Origin: Subtercola boreus
GTDB taxonomy: Bacteria; Actinomycetota; Actinomycetes; Actinomycetales; Microbacteriaceae
DNA: 64,000 bases
NCBI RefSeq assembly: GCF_003399635.1
Contig: NZ_NBXB01000006.1
Span: 111,153-175,152, forward strand
Reading direction: 5' to 3'
The notes below the pieces were generated by a model. It worked only from the letters and a program-made list of their open reading frames with translations, was not told the origin of the DNA and did not search any database. Positions 20,224 to 30,336 of the stretch are shown here, one piece after another (within the stretch, counting starts at the first letter, position 1; each line of letters starts with the position of its first letter). Made by a program: the position numbers and the translations under genes.

Positions 20224-21258
20224 GTGGCCACGAAGAAGTCGAAGGGCTCGAAGTCGAAGGGCTCGAAGTCGAAGTCGAAGTCGAAGCCCACGTCCGAGGA
20301 GCAGGCCGCGAAGGTGAAGGACGCGAAGGCGCAAGCCGCCGAGGCGGAAGCCCAGCGGGCGAAGAACCCGGCCGATCCCACCGCCGGCACACCGGCCCTC
20401 CCCGCCACCGCCTGGGTTGCCGACCCGACACCGCGGCTGCGGGTCGGCGCGGGCTTCCGTCTCAGCGACACAGACACGCGGGCGACCCCCGGCTACGAGG
20501 GTCGCAAGTCCGACGGGGAGCGCGACCTCGCGTCGGCGGCCGCGGAGGTCGACAGCCTGCAGGAGAAACTCTTCGCCAACAGCCTCTTCGAGGGCCCCGA
20601 CCAGCACCGCTCGATTCTGCTCGTGCTGCAGGGCATGGACTCCTCGGGCAAGGGCGGCATCGTGCGCCATGTGGTCGGATCCGTCGATCCCGGCGGCGTC
20701 ACGCACGCCTCGTTCAAGAAGCCCACCGATGAGGAGCTCAGCCATGACTTCCTGTGGCGCATCCGCAAGCGCCTGCCGGCCGACGGCCAGATCGGCGTGT
20801 TCGACCGGTCGCACTACGAGGATGTTCTCGCCGGCCGCGTGCTGAACCTTGCGAGCCCTGAAGAAATCGACGGCCGCTACGGCGTGATCAACGATTTCGA
20901 GCGCGAACTCACCGAGCAGGGCACCACGGTGGTCAAGGTCTTCCTGAACATCAGCCCCGACGAGCAGAAGGCCCGCCTCGGCGCGCGGCTCGAACGCCCC
21001 GACAAGCAGTGGAAGTACAACCCGAACGACATCGACTCCCGCCTGCTCTGGAACCAATACCAAGACGCCTACCAGGTCGTCTTCGACCGCACCTCCACCG
21101 AGGCAGCTCCCTGGCATGTCGTGCCGGCCGATCACAAGTGGTATGCCCGGCTCGCGGTGCAGCGCCTGGTTCTGGATGCCCTGCAGCACCTTCACCAGAG
21201 CTGGCCGCCCGCGGACTACGACATCGAGGTCGAGAAGGCCCGCCTGGCTGCGAGTTAG
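20224..21258 (+). CDS. ppk2: PPK2 family polyphosphate kinase
   Basis: A 344-residue P-loop kinase that uses polyphosphate to phosphorylate nucleotides. Walker A GMDSSGKGG lies at about residues 137-145. The catalytic Walker B/lid region is IGVFDRSHYEDVL, followed by RLGARLERPDKQWKYNPNDID. Residues 1-75 form a Lys/Ser then Ala/Glu-rich tail absent from most PPK2 enzymes. The Lys/Ser part is built of KSKGS repeats, and short Lys-rich tails may bind polyphosphate (inference). Whether it is an NDP- or NMP-kinase class cannot be decided by eye. Confidence 0.9.
   Translation: MATKKSKGSKSKGSKSKSKSKPTSEEQAAKVKDAKAQAAEAEAQRAKNPADPTAGTPALPATAWVADPTPRLRVGAGFRLSDTDTRATPGYEGRKSDGERDLASAAAEVDSLQEKLFANSLFEGPDQHRSILLVLQGMDSSGKGGIVRHVVGSVDPGGVTHASFKKPTDEELSHDFLWRIRKRLPADGQIGVFDRSHYEDVLAGRVLNLASPEEIDGRYGVINDFERELTEQGTTVVKVFLNISPDEQKARLGARLERPDKQWKYNPNDIDSRLLWNQYQDAYQVVFDRTSTEAAPWHVVPADHKWYARLAVQRLVLDALQHLHQSWPPADYDIEVEKARLAAS
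20233..20288 (+). repeat. AAGTCG-based tandem repeat encoding KSKGS/KSKSK
   Basis: Two copies of AAGTCGAAGGGCTCG are followed by hexamer AAGTCG repeats at the 5' end of ppk2. The tract is in frame. Confidence 0.75.
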
Positions 21259-21319
21259 CGGATGCCCGGGGCCGGCGGTGGCGCATGCCGAACGGCCGGC
21301 GCCACCCGAACGGTCGGCT

Positions 21320-22618
21320 CTAGCCAAACGCCTCCACCATCGGCCGGAACTTCATTTTCGTCTCGAGCAGTTCGTGCTGCGGGTCGGAGCCAGCTACGAT
21401 CCCGGCCCCGGCGTAGGCGGTGATGCTCCCCGAATCGTCGACCTGGGCGCAGCGGAGCGCAACCGCCCACTCGCCGTCACCGTCGGCGCCGACCCAGCCC
21501 ACTGGCCCCGCGTAGCGGCCCCGGTCGAAGGGTTCGAGGCGCTCGATGAGCGCCAGCGCATCCCGAGTCGGAGTGCCGGCCACTGCCGCCGTCGGGTGCA
21601 GCGACGCGATCAGGTCGAGCGAGGTGCTTCCGTCGCTGAGGGCGCCTTCGACGTCGCTGGCGAGGTGCCAGAGGTTCGGCAGCTTCAGGGTGAACGGGAT
21701 CTCGCTTGCGATCAGGGTTGTCGAATGGGGTGCGAGCGCGGTCATGACACTGGCGACCGCGAAGCGATGCTCGTCCAGATCTTTCGCGCTAGTCGCGAGG
21801 GCGACGGCCTGGTCGTGGTCGGCCTCGGCGTCGCGTCCGCGCGAGATCGTGCCCGCGAGCACGCGGGCGGAGACCGTTCCGTGGTCGACCCGCACGAGCG
21901 TCTCGGGGCTGGAGCCGATGAGGCCGTCGACCGCGAACGTCCAGCAGTCGGGGTAGCCGAGCGCGAGGTCGAAGATCACCCGGCGCAGGTCGGAGTCGGC
22001 CGGCAGGCGCCCCACGAGGTCGCGGGCGAGCACGACCTTCTCGAGGTCGCCGTGGGTGATGCGCTCGACAGCCTCCTCGACGGCGGCGCGATACGTGTCG
22101 GGGTTCGCCGCACCCGGCAGGAGCGAGATGCGGTACTCGGCCCCGAAGCCCGTGGCGGGGGGCAGCGCGGGGGCGACAGAGCGCTCCGGATGCCTGGGGG
22201 GCACCGTCTCGCCCTCCGCCAGCACGCGCACCCGGGTGAGCCAGAACACCCCGTCGCGCTTGCCGATCACGAGCTCGGGAACGATGAGCACGCTGGTGAG
22301 CGCGGACTGCCCCGAGAACGCGAACGCCCCGAAGGCGATGAGGCCGGTGCCCGGCGTGCCGAGCGGGTCGACCACGGTCGCGGCAGCGGTGACCTGGCGC
22401 CATGTCTCGCAGGCGTCGCGGAAGCGGGATTCGCCCGTGAACTCCAGCCGCAGCGCTTCGCCTCGGCCGGCCATGCCCTGGCCCTTGCGGATCCAGAGCA
22501 GCGGATGCCGCGCGTCGAGCAGCGGCACGAGCATCCGGATGTCGCCGACCGGGAACGTCTCGACGTGCAGGCGGGGAACGGCGGGGGCGTCGGGGGAAGC
22601 GACGAGAGAATCGGTCAC
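21320..22618 (-). CDS. menF: Isochorismate synthase (menaquinone-specific)
   Basis: A chorismate-utilising enzyme of 432 residues that makes isochorismate for MenD. The C-terminal catalytic domain shows VLARDLVGRLP, RVLAGTISRGRDAEAD, SLHPTAAVAGTPTRDALALI and ERLEPFDRGRYAGPVGW, the usual Mg-binding and general acid/base regions. The GTG at 22618 is taken as the start because TACGCT lies 6 nt upstream. The longer frame adds an Arg-rich stretch. Downstream stop faces ppk2 (convergent). Confidence 0.9.
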   Translation of the reverse strand: MTDSLVASPDAPAVPRLHVETFPVGDIRMLVPLLDARHPLLWIRKGQGMAGRGEALRLEFTGESRFRDACETWRQVTAAATVVDPLGTPGTGLIAFGAFAFSGQSALTSVLIVPELVIGKRDGVFWLTRVRVLAEGETVPPRHPERSVAPALPPATGFGAEYRISLLPGAANPDTYRAAVEEAVERITHGDLEKVVLARDLVGRLPADSDLRRVIFDLALGYPDCWTFAVDGLIGSSPETLVRVDHGTVSARVLAGTISRGRDAEADHDQAVALATSAKDLDEHRFAVASVMTALAPHSTTLIASEIPFTLKLPNLWHLASDVEGALSDGSTSLDLIASLHPTAAVAGTPTRDALALIERLEPFDRGRYAGPVGWVGADGDGEWAVALRCAQVDDSGSITAYAGAGIVAGSDPQHELLETKMKFRPMVEAFG

Positions 22619-22624
22619 ACCTTC

Positions 22625-22630
22625 AGCGTA
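22625..22630 (-). promoter_or_regulatory. -10 hexamer (TACGCT) before menF
   Basis: It lies 6 nt upstream of the GTG on the minus strand. It selects the 22618 start. Confidence 0.4.
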
Positions 22631-22741
22631 CGCTCGCCGTGCCGACCGCAGCCTCCCACCCGGGAGGAGTACAGCCAAGGTGACCTCGTATACGGCGCCA
22701 CATCGCCTGAGCTCCTCCCGAAGCGAAGAGGGCGCGCGGCC

Positions 22742-23713
22742 CTACCAGGCGTACTGCTCGGGCGCCGTCTTCGTGCCCGGGAAGATCTCGTCGAGCCGCG
22801 CCAGCGCCTCCGCATCGAGTTTCACGTCGAGGGCGCGGAGTGCGGCATCCAACTGCTCCTGCGTGCGCGGCCCGATGATCGGTGCCGTGACCGCCGGCTG
22901 GTGCAGCAGCCAGGCCAGCCCCACGTCGCCGGGTTCGTGCCCGAGCTCCTCGGCGAACGCCTCGTACTGTTCGATCGCGCCGTGGTTGGCCTCCAGCGCA
23001 TCCGCAGCACGCCCCTCGAGCCGGCGCACGCCGGCGCGCTCCTTCTGCAGCACCCCACCGAGCAGCCCGCCCTGCAGAGGGGACCACGGGATGATCCCCA
23101 GACCGTTCGCGACGGCCGACGGAATCACCTCCAGCTCGATGTCGCGCGTCAGCAGATTGTAGATCGACTGCTCGCTGACAAGACCGGTGAAGTGGCGCCT
23201 GCGAGCCTCCTCCTGGGCTGTGGCGATGTGCCAGCCGGCGAAGTTGCTCGATCCGTTGTAGACGATCTTGCCCGCCGTCACCGCGACCTCCATCGCCTGC
23301 CAGATCTCGTCCCACGGGGTGTCCCGGTCGATGTGGTGGAACTGGTACAGGTCGATGTAGTCGGTCTGCAGGCGCTTCAGGCTCGCATCCAGCGACATCC
23401 TGATGTTTCGGGCCGACAGTTTCGTGTCGTTCGGCCAGTCGGTCATGTTGGCGTACAGCTTCGTGGCGAGCACCACCTTCTCGCGGCGTCCGCCGCCCTG
23501 GGCGAACCAGCGGCCGAGGATCTCCTCTGTGGCCCCGCGCCCGAGCGAACCGCCGTAGCCGTTCGCCGTGTCGAAGAAGTTGATGCCGTGTTCGAGGGCG
23601 GAGTCCATGATGCTGAACGAGTCGGGCTCGGAGGTCTGCGGCCCGAAGTTCATCGTTCCGAGGCACAGGCGGGAGACGGTCAGGCCGGAGCGGCCGAGGT
23701 GGGTGTATTCCAT
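22742..23713 (-). CDS. Aldo/keto reductase
   Basis: A 323-residue NADPH-dependent (beta/alpha)8 oxidoreductase. The catalytic tetrad is visible: Asp and Tyr in FFDTANGYGG, Lys in VVLATKLYA, and His in YQFHHIDRD. It starts MEYTHLGRSGLTVSRLCLG at the ATG at 23713, the typical AKR N-terminus. The substrate is unknown. It lies between menF and menG but need not belong to the pathway. Confidence 0.9.
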   Translation of the reverse strand: MEYTHLGRSGLTVSRLCLGTMNFGPQTSEPDSFSIMDSALEHGINFFDTANGYGGSLGRGATEEILGRWFAQGGGRREKVVLATKLYANMTDWPNDTKLSARNIRMSLDASLKRLQTDYIDLYQFHHIDRDTPWDEIWQAMEVAVTAGKIVYNGSSNFAGWHIATAQEEARRRHFTGLVSEQSIYNLLTRDIELEVIPSAVANGLGIIPWSPLQGGLLGGVLQKERAGVRRLEGRAADALEANHGAIEQYEAFAEELGHEPGDVGLAWLLHQPAVTAPIIGPRTQEQLDAALRALDVKLDAEALARLDEIFPGTKTAPEQYAW

Positions 23714-23796
23714 GAAACCCAGTCTGCGCGGGATGCCCGGGCGCGCAACCCCTGTGCGCATCCTGAGCCTTTGCCGAATGCCACTCAGACGCACCG

Positions 23797-23802
23797 TAAA
23801 CT
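23797..23802 (+). promoter_or_regulatory. -10 hexamer (TAAACT) before menG
   Basis: It ends 6 nt before the GTG at 23809. Confidence 0.45.
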
Positions 23803-23808
23803 GGAGAA

Positions 23809-24570
23809 GTGTCCAAGGCCGACCTCAGCAAGCAACCCGCGCAGGTTTCTGCGATGTTCGACGATGTGTCGACCCACTACGACCGCACGAACAACGTGCT
23901 CTCGGTCGGCAACGCCCTGTTGTGGCGGGTCGCCACGACGAAGGCGGTCGCCCCGAAGCGCGGTGAGCGCATCCTCGACCTCGCTGCCGGCACAGGCACG
24001 TCGAGCGCGAGTCTCGCCGCCGGCGGAGCGCAGGTCGTCGCCGCCGACTTCTCGCCCGGCATGATCGAGGTGGGCAAGAAGCAGCAGGTCGGCAACCGCA
24101 ATGTCGAGTTCGTGGTGGCAGACGGCATGGACCTCCCGTTCGCCGACGACGAGTTCGACGCCGTGACCATCTCGTTCGGCCTCCGCAACATCGTCGAGCC
24201 GCGCACGGCGCTCGCCGAGCTGTACCGGGTGACGAAGCCCGGCGGGCGCATCGTCATCTGCGAGTTCAGCACACCCCCGGTGGGTGTCGTGAAGTTCGGC
24301 TACTCCACCTACCTGCAGCGTTTCATGCCCGCGATCGCCAAGCTCGCGTCATCCAATCCCGATGCCTACACCTACCTCGCCGACTCCATCGAGGCCTGGC
24401 CGAACCAGAAGACGCTGGCAGGCTGGATGAGCGCCGCCGGGTTCACGGAGGTGGGCTACCGCAACCTCACGTTCGGCATCGTCGCGCTGCACCGGGGCAC
24501 GAAGCCGCGCACCCCCGCGGGTGCCGCCGCTCCCACCGACGCCGCACCCTCAGTAGGCTTGACCTCGTGA
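23809..24570 (+). CDS. menG: Demethylmenaquinone methyltransferase
   Basis: A UbiE/MenG class I methyltransferase (253 aa) that makes menaquinone from the demethyl form using S-adenosylmethionine. Motif I is ILDLAAGTGTSSASLAAGG. The family signatures FDDVSTHYDRTNNVLSVGNALLWR and VTISFGLRNIVEPRTALAELYRVTKPGG are both present. The last codons overlap the polyprenyl synthase GTG, so the lipid-tail and methylation steps are adjacent. Confidence 0.93.
   Translation: MSKADLSKQPAQVSAMFDDVSTHYDRTNNVLSVGNALLWRVATTKAVAPKRGERILDLAAGTGTSSASLAAGGAQVVAADFSPGMIEVGKKQQVGNRNVEFVVADGMDLPFADDEFDAVTISFGLRNIVEPRTALAELYRVTKPGGRIVICEFSTPPVGVVKFGYSTYLQRFMPAIAKLASSNPDAYTYLADSIEAWPNQKTLAGWMSAAGFTEVGYRNLTFGIVALHRGTKPRTPAGAAAPTDAAPSVGLTS
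24554..24559 (+). promoter_or_regulatory. -10 hexamer (TAGGCT) before the polyprenyl synthase, inside menG
   Basis: It ends 7 nt before the GTG at 24567 and lies within the menG coding end, giving an internal promoter. Confidence 0.4.
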
Positions 24571-25667
24571 ACAAGGCCAACCGGCCCGGGAACGCGTCCG
24601 GGGCTTCCACTGCGAGCAAGAGCACCCGCCGCAGCCCGTCCTCTTCTTCTCCGTTCTCGCTTGCAGAACGGCTGTTCTCGACGGGCGACGACCGCCGCGC
24701 TGCGAAGGCTGTCGAAGACGGCATCGTGAGGCTCGAAGACCAGCTGCTCGCCGAGACCGTCTTCCACGACGGCATGGCGGAGGTCTCCGCGCGCTACCTG
24801 CTCGACGCGGGCGGCAAGCGTGTGCGCCCGCTGCTCGCGTTCCTCACCGCCCAGCTCGGCGAAGGAGTGACCGACGACGTGGTCACGGCCGCGACATCCA
24901 TCGAGCTGATCCACCTCGCCTCGCTCTACCACGACGACGTGATGGATGAAGCGGAGCAGCGCCGCGGCGTACCGACAGCCCACACCGTGTGGAGCAACTC
25001 GATCGCGATCCTCACCGGCGACCTGCTGTTCGCGCGCGCCTCGAAGCTCCTGTCGATTCTCGGAGAACGGGCCATCCGCCTGCAGGCCGACACCTTCGAG
25101 CGGCTCTGCCTCGGGCAGCTGCACGAGACGGTCGGGCCCCGCGCGGGCGAGAACGAGGTCGCGCACTACCTGCAGGTGCTCGCCGACAAGACGGGGTCAC
25201 TGATCGCGGCATCCGCCCAGCTCGGCATCCTCGTGTCCCGCGCGCCGAGCGAGTACGAGCAGCCCGTGTTCGACTTCGGCGAGAAGATCGGCATCGCGTT
25301 CCAGCTTGTCGACGATGTGATCGACCTCGCCCCGCCGAGCGACGAGACAGGCAAGACGGCGGGCACCGACATCCGGGCCGGCGTGGTGACGCTGCCGCTG
25401 CTGTACCTGCGACGGGATGCGGCGACCGACCCGGCCGCCGCCGATCTGCTCGCGCGGCTTGCCCCCGAGGCGATCGCGTCCACTCCTCCCACGCAGGTCG
25501 ATGCGTTGGTCGCCGAACTCCGTGCCCACCCCGTGACGCTCGAGACCCAGGTCGAGTCGCGCCGCTGGGCGGCCGATGCGGTTGCCGCACTCGACCCGCT
25601 GCCCGACGGCACGGTGAAGAAGACCCTGATCCGTTTCGCAGCCACGATGGTGGAGCGATCCGCCTGA
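24567..25667 (+). CDS. Polyprenyl diphosphate synthase (menaquinone side chain)
   Basis: A 366-residue trans-prenyltransferase. The first Asp-rich motif is DDVMD (about residues 123-127) in LYHDDVMDEAEQRRG. The second is DDVID (about 249-253) in QLVDDVIDLA. The sequence VSARYLLDAGGKRVRPLLAFL matches substrate binding. It is most like HepB/IspB-type enzymes that make C35-C45 chains. A Ser/Arg/Lys-rich leader of ~30 residues precedes the fold. Its place after menG suggests it supplies the menaquinone tail. Confidence 0.9.
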   Translation: MNKANRPGNASGASTASKSTRRSPSSSSPFSLAERLFSTGDDRRAAKAVEDGIVRLEDQLLAETVFHDGMAEVSARYLLDAGGKRVRPLLAFLTAQLGEGVTDDVVTAATSIELIHLASLYHDDVMDEAEQRRGVPTAHTVWSNSIAILTGDLLFARASKLLSILGERAIRLQADTFERLCLGQLHETVGPRAGENEVAHYLQVLADKTGSLIAASAQLGILVSRAPSEYEQPVFDFGEKIGIAFQLVDDVIDLAPPSDETGKTAGTDIRAGVVTLPLLYLRRDAATDPAAADLLARLAPEAIASTPPTQVDALVAELRAHPVTLETQVESRRWAADAVAALDPLPDGTVKKTLIRFAATMVERSA

Positions 25668-25794
25668 CCCTCCAGAATCGCCTGACCGGCCGGAGCCACT
25701 GGCCCGCCGGGCCGGGCCGCGGCTCCGAACAACCCGTCGGAACCACGCCCACCGCGTAGCCGCAGCCCCACACAACGTAAGGAACCACACCCTC

Positions 25795-27156
<1,362 letters not shown>

Positions 27157-27182
27157 CGCGCCGCCGCGACATCCACTTCACG

Positions 27183-27214
27183 GAGGGGCCCGCCACGTCG
27201 GTGGGCCCCTCTTT
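27183..27214 (+). terminator. Intrinsic terminator after the FprA-like gene
   Basis: A 12-bp stem (GAGGGGCCCGCC / GGTGGGCCCCTC, one G-U pair) with loop ACGTC is followed by TTT. Confidence 0.75.
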
Positions 27215-27268
27215 CGCGCCCTCTTGTGCCCGCCAACCGCGCCCATGATCCGACGGGTATCGGTGCCT

Positions 27269-27338
27269 GTAAGTGAGACGCTTGCGGACTTGTGAGACGT
27301 GCGTGCGGGTCTCAGCTGCCCGCACGCGTCTCACTTAC
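27269..27338. repeat. Intergenic palindrome with two mutually exclusive hairpins
   Basis: GTAAGTGAGACG (27269) pairs perfectly with CGTCTCACTTAC (27327). A second copy GTGAGACG at 27292, extended to 27309, pairs with CCCGCACGCGTCTCAC. Both left arms compete for the same right arm. Confidence 0.7.
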
Positions 27339-27428
27339 GGGTGCTGGGCGCGAAGTCCGCGCGCTTGGTGCGGCGCGCGTCCGCTGGCGCGGTGCGGGCG
27401 GCAGGCGGGCGGGCCGCGAAGGGAGGCG

Positions 27429-27917
27429 TCAGCGGAAGTTGACGAACTGCACCGCGACCTCGAGGTCGGCGTTCTTCAACAGCGCCATCACGCCCTGCAG
27501 GTCGTCGCGGCTCTTCGACGAGACGCGCAGCTCGTCACCCTGGATCTGGCTCTTGACCGTCTTCGGAGACTCATCGCGGATCAGCTTCGAGATCTTCTTC
27601 GCCGCCTCCTGCTCGATGCCGTTCTTCAGCTCGGCTTCGAGCCGGTACTCCTTGCCGCTGGGGTACGGCTCGCCGGCATCCAGACTCCGCAGGCTGATGC
27701 CGCGCTTGATGAGCTTCGCCTCGAACACCTCGAGGATGGCCTTGACCCGCTCCTCGGAGTTCGCCTTCATCAGGATCTTCTCACCGCTGTAGTCGATCGA
27801 GGCGCCGATGTTCTTGAAGTCGTAGCGCGACTCGACCTCCTTCTGCGCCTGGTGCAGGGCGTTGTCGGCCTCCATCTTGTCGACCTTACTCACGATGTCA
27901 AAACTTGAATCTGCCAT
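27429..27917 (-). CDS. YajQ family nucleotide-binding protein
   Basis: A 162-residue protein starting [20 protein letters not shown] and containing [18 protein letters not shown], the family hallmark. It is made of two ferredoxin-like halves. YajQ proteins bind cyclic di-GMP in some proteobacteria; the role in actinobacteria is not established. It is monocistronic, and the right end faces the FprA-like gene across a spacer with a large palindrome. Confidence 0.92.
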   Translation of the reverse strand: MADSSFDIVSKVDKMEADNALHQAQKEVESRYDFKNIGASIDYSGEKILMKANSEERVKAILEVFEAKLIKRGISLRSLDAGEPYPSGKEYRLEAELKNGIEQEAAKKISKLIRDESPKTVKSQIQGDELRVSSKSRDDLQGVMALLKNADLEVAVQFVNFR

Positions 27918-27970
27918 GCTGCGATTCTACCGGCGACGGCCCTGTCGGGCATCCTCCAAGGCTCTGTCGC

Positions 27971-27976
27971 TAGGGT
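27971..27976 (+). promoter_or_regulatory. -10 hexamer (TAGGGT) before the lytic transglycosylase
   Basis: It ends 6 nt before the GTG at 27983. Confidence 0.45.
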
Positions 27977-27982
27977 CGGACG

Positions 27983-28915
27983 GTGGCAGAACGGCGAACG
28001 ACGGGCACCCAGGCGAAGCGCCGGGCCGCTGCGCGCAGGGTGGCAGCGCGGCGCCGGGCGCGAACGGCGCGAACGGCTCGGGCGGGCATCCAAAGCCGCC
28101 GCCGACTGCGTACGACCCTCATCGTGGTGAGCGCATCCGCTGGCGTGCTTGCGCTCCTCGTCGCGGGGGTGTTCGCCGCCGGGCCGCTTGGCGAGGCTCT
28201 CCGGCAGGTGGTCGTCTCGGCCGAGGGTGGTACGGCTCCGGATGCCCAGGCCTCCGTCGAGCTTCCGCCACTGTCGACCGCGGTCGCCGCCCTGCCGGAT
28301 GCTGCGGGCGCTTCTGGTTCGCTGCCAGGCCTCGCGGGCAACACGGATGTCGCGTGGGCAACGCGCATGGCGGACGCGACGAACGTGAGCGTGCGCGCCA
28401 TCCAGTCGTACGCGGGTGTCGCCCTGGCGAAGCAGGCCGAGAATCCGGGCTGTCACCTCGGCTGGAACACTCTGGCGGCGGTCGGCTCGGTCGAGAGTGG
28501 AAACGGCACGCACGGCGGCAGCAGCATTGCCGCCGACGGGAAGGTGTCGCCGCCGATCTACGGCATCGCGCTCGACGGGGTGGGCGTGACCAACATCCCC
28601 GACAGCGACGGCGGTGCCATCGACGGCGACCCGAGCATCGACCGGGCGGTCGGCCCGATGCAGCTCATCCCCGAGGCGTGGCGCAACTGGGGCACCGACG
28701 GCAGCGGTGACGGCGTCGCCGACCCGCAGAACTTCGACGACTCGGTGCTTGCGACCGCGAACTACCTCTGCCACGCGGGCGGCGACCTCTCGACGCTGGC
28801 CGGCTGGGAGCGCGCGATCGCGGCCTACAACGACGCGACCCCCTACGCGCTGAAGGTCTCGTCGGCCGCCGTCACCTTCGCGGCCACCGCGGCCCGCACG
28901 GATGCCGCGGGCTGA
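27983..28915 (+). CDS. Lytic murein transglycosylase (SLT-type), membrane-anchored
   Basis: A 310-residue protein. A very Arg/Ala-rich cytoplasmic tail (residues 1-44) and one membrane helix (about 46-68) are followed by an extracytoplasmic domain. The catalytic glutamate is about Glu171 in AVGSVESGNGTHGG. The family motifs AVGPMQLIPEAWRNWG and LATANYLCHAGGDLS are present, with AIAAYNDA near the end. It cleaves peptidoglycan glycan strands by the 1,6-anhydro route. Confidence 0.87.
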   Translation: MAERRTTGTQAKRRAAARRVAARRRARTARTARAGIQSRRRLRTTLIVVSASAGVLALLVAGVFAAGPLGEALRQVVVSAEGGTAPDAQASVELPPLSTAVAALPDAAGASGSLPGLAGNTDVAWATRMADATNVSVRAIQSYAGVALAKQAENPGCHLGWNTLAAVGSVESGNGTHGGSSIAADGKVSPPIYGIALDGVGVTNIPDSDGGAIDGDPSIDRAVGPMQLIPEAWRNWGTDGSGDGVADPQNFDDSVLATANYLCHAGGDLSTLAGWERAIAAYNDATPYALKVSSAAVTFAATAARTDAAG

Positions 28916-28921
28916 ACCGAG

Positions 28922-28971
28922 ATCCCGAAAATCGTCGCTCTGCGCCTGGCTCAGCGACAGTTTTCGGGGAT
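28922..28971. repeat. Imperfect intergenic palindrome (transglycosylase/LacI spacer)
   Basis: Arms at 28922-28939 and 28953-28971 pair over about 17 positions with a 13-nt loop. It lies between convergent genes and lacks a T-tail. Confidence 0.65.
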
Positions 28972-29000
28972 TCGATGAGGTGCCGGGCGTGGCGGCGGAA

Positions 29001-30020
29001 TCAGCTAGGCGGCGGCGGAGCCGTCGAGGTGCGCACGATGAGCTCCACGGGGAGGGGGATGTTCGTGGGGGTCGGGTCGCGTCGGCCCGGGTGGAGTTGG
29101 TCCATGAGGATCTCGACCGCGTGTGCGCCCTGGCGCTCGGGGAACTGCGCGAAGGTCGTCAGGCCGAAGAAGTCCGAGTGCTCGTGGCCGTCGATGCCGA
29201 TGATCGACACGTCGCCGGGCACGCTCAGCCCGAGGTCGCGGGCGGCGAGGATCGACCCCATCGCCATCTCGTCCGACGCCGCGAAGAGGGCGGTGGGCCG
29301 CGCCACCGGGTCGCTGAGCAGTGCGGTCGCCGCCTGGTATCCACCCCGGATGGTGAAGTCCGCCGGCAGGAAGTAGCGCGGCGACGGCTCGACACCGGCC
29401 GTGCGCAACGCGCGCTCGTAGCCCGCCCGGCGGTTCGTCGGAAGGTGGAAGTCGAGCTCGAAGCCCGACTCGCCCCCGATCATCCCGATGCGCCGGTGAC
29501 CGAGGCCGAGCAGGTGCTCCGTGGCGAGGAGGGCCACGCCGACGTCGTCGATGCTGAGCGTCTGCACGCCGGCCAGCGGGCCGCCGATACCCACGATCGG
29601 CTTCTTCAGGTCGAGCAGTGACTGCAGTTCGCCCGAGGTGAGTTCGATGGTGAGGGCGAGAACGGCATCCACTCGCTTTCGCAGCAGGAAATGCTCGAAC
29701 ACGCTCCGCCGCTCGTCGTCGCCGCCCGTCAGGCCGTAGAGCGTGAGGTCGTAGCCGTTCTTCAGCAGCGCGGAGCCCGCGCCTTCCAGAACCGAGGAGT
29801 AGAACCATCGACTGATGAACGGGACCACGACTCCCACGTTCTTCGTGCGCCCGCTCGCGAGGCTCGATGCGGGGGAGGAGACGACGTAGCCGAGCTCGCT
29901 GGCCGCCTCGTGCACCCGCATCCGGGTGGACGGTGAGACGTGTCCGTTGCCGCTCAACGCGCGGGAAACAGTTGCTGTGGACACGCCAGCAAGCGCGGCG
30001 ACAGCATCGATTCCTGGCAT
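29001..30020 (-). CDS. LacI family transcriptional regulator
   Basis: A 339-residue repressor. The helix-turn-helix and hinge are VAALAGVSTATVSRALSGNG plus RMRVHEAASELGYV. A periplasmic-binding-type effector domain (VVVPFISRWFYSSVLEGAGS; ALFAASDEMAMGSILAARDLG; DVSIIGIDGHEHSDFFGLTT) follows. It begins at the first Met of the HTH, with AGGAC upstream, and the longer frame is not protein-like. No sugar operon is adjacent, so the target is unknown; it may repress itself. Confidence 0.92.
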   Translation of the reverse strand: MPGIDAVAALAGVSTATVSRALSGNGHVSPSTRMRVHEAASELGYVVSSPASSLASGRTKNVGVVVPFISRWFYSSVLEGAGSALLKNGYDLTLYGLTGGDDERRSVFEHFLLRKRVDAVLALTIELTSGELQSLLDLKKPIVGIGGPLAGVQTLSIDDVGVALLATEHLLGLGHRRIGMIGGESGFELDFHLPTNRRAGYERALRTAGVEPSPRYFLPADFTIRGGYQAATALLSDPVARPTALFAASDEMAMGSILAARDLGLSVPGDVSIIGIDGHEHSDFFGLTTFAQFPERQGAHAVEILMDQLHPGRRDPTPTNIPLPVELIVRTSTAPPPPS

Positions 30021-30032
30021 AGCGTCCTCGCT

Positions 30033-30054
30033 CGTGAGCGCTCCACGTGAGCGC
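30033..30054. promoter_or_regulatory. Candidate LacI-family operator region
   Basis: A direct repeat CGTGAGCGC occurs at 30033 and 30046. The first copy overlaps the perfect palindrome GAGCGCTC (30036-30043), a CG-centred site typical of LacI-family operators. It is 16 nt upstream of the regulator start. Confidence 0.45.
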
Positions 30055-30243
30055 GCAGGGATGTGAGATGAGTTTAGCGACCGCTGACCGGGCCGGTGCG
30101 CAGAGACGGCGTCCGCGGGGATTCGATACGGATTCGGTATCTTCGACGGCACGGATGCCCGCCGATTTCGCCCACGCCGCTTCAGTGAGTATTCTTGTCC
30201 GAGCGCCTTCGGTTGTGTTGTACGACGTGGTCGGGTGCGCCTC

Positions 30244-30325
30244 GGCAAGTTACCCTAGCGGCCAAAGGGATCTGACTGTAAATCAGACGGCTGAGCCTTC
30301 GGGGGTTCGAATCCCTCACTTGCCA
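30244..30325 (+). tRNA. tRNA-Tyr (GTA)
   Basis: The acceptor stem GGCAAGT pairs with ACTTGCC. The D arm CCCT/AGGG, anticodon arm TCTGA-CTGTAAA-TCAGA with anticodon GTA, long variable arm (GGCTGAGCC) and T arm with GGTTCGAATCC are all present. The discriminator is A. The long variable arm is normal for bacterial tRNA-Tyr. CCA is not encoded. Confidence 0.95.
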
Positions 30326-30336
30326 CCGAAAGAAAC

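Noticed and set aside
21116..24064. A 982-codon plus-strand open frame antisense to menF and the aldo/keto reductase
   Set aside because: Its composition is Arg/Gly/Glu-rich without motifs, and the minus-strand genes here have full catalytic motifs. It is a G+C-driven shadow.
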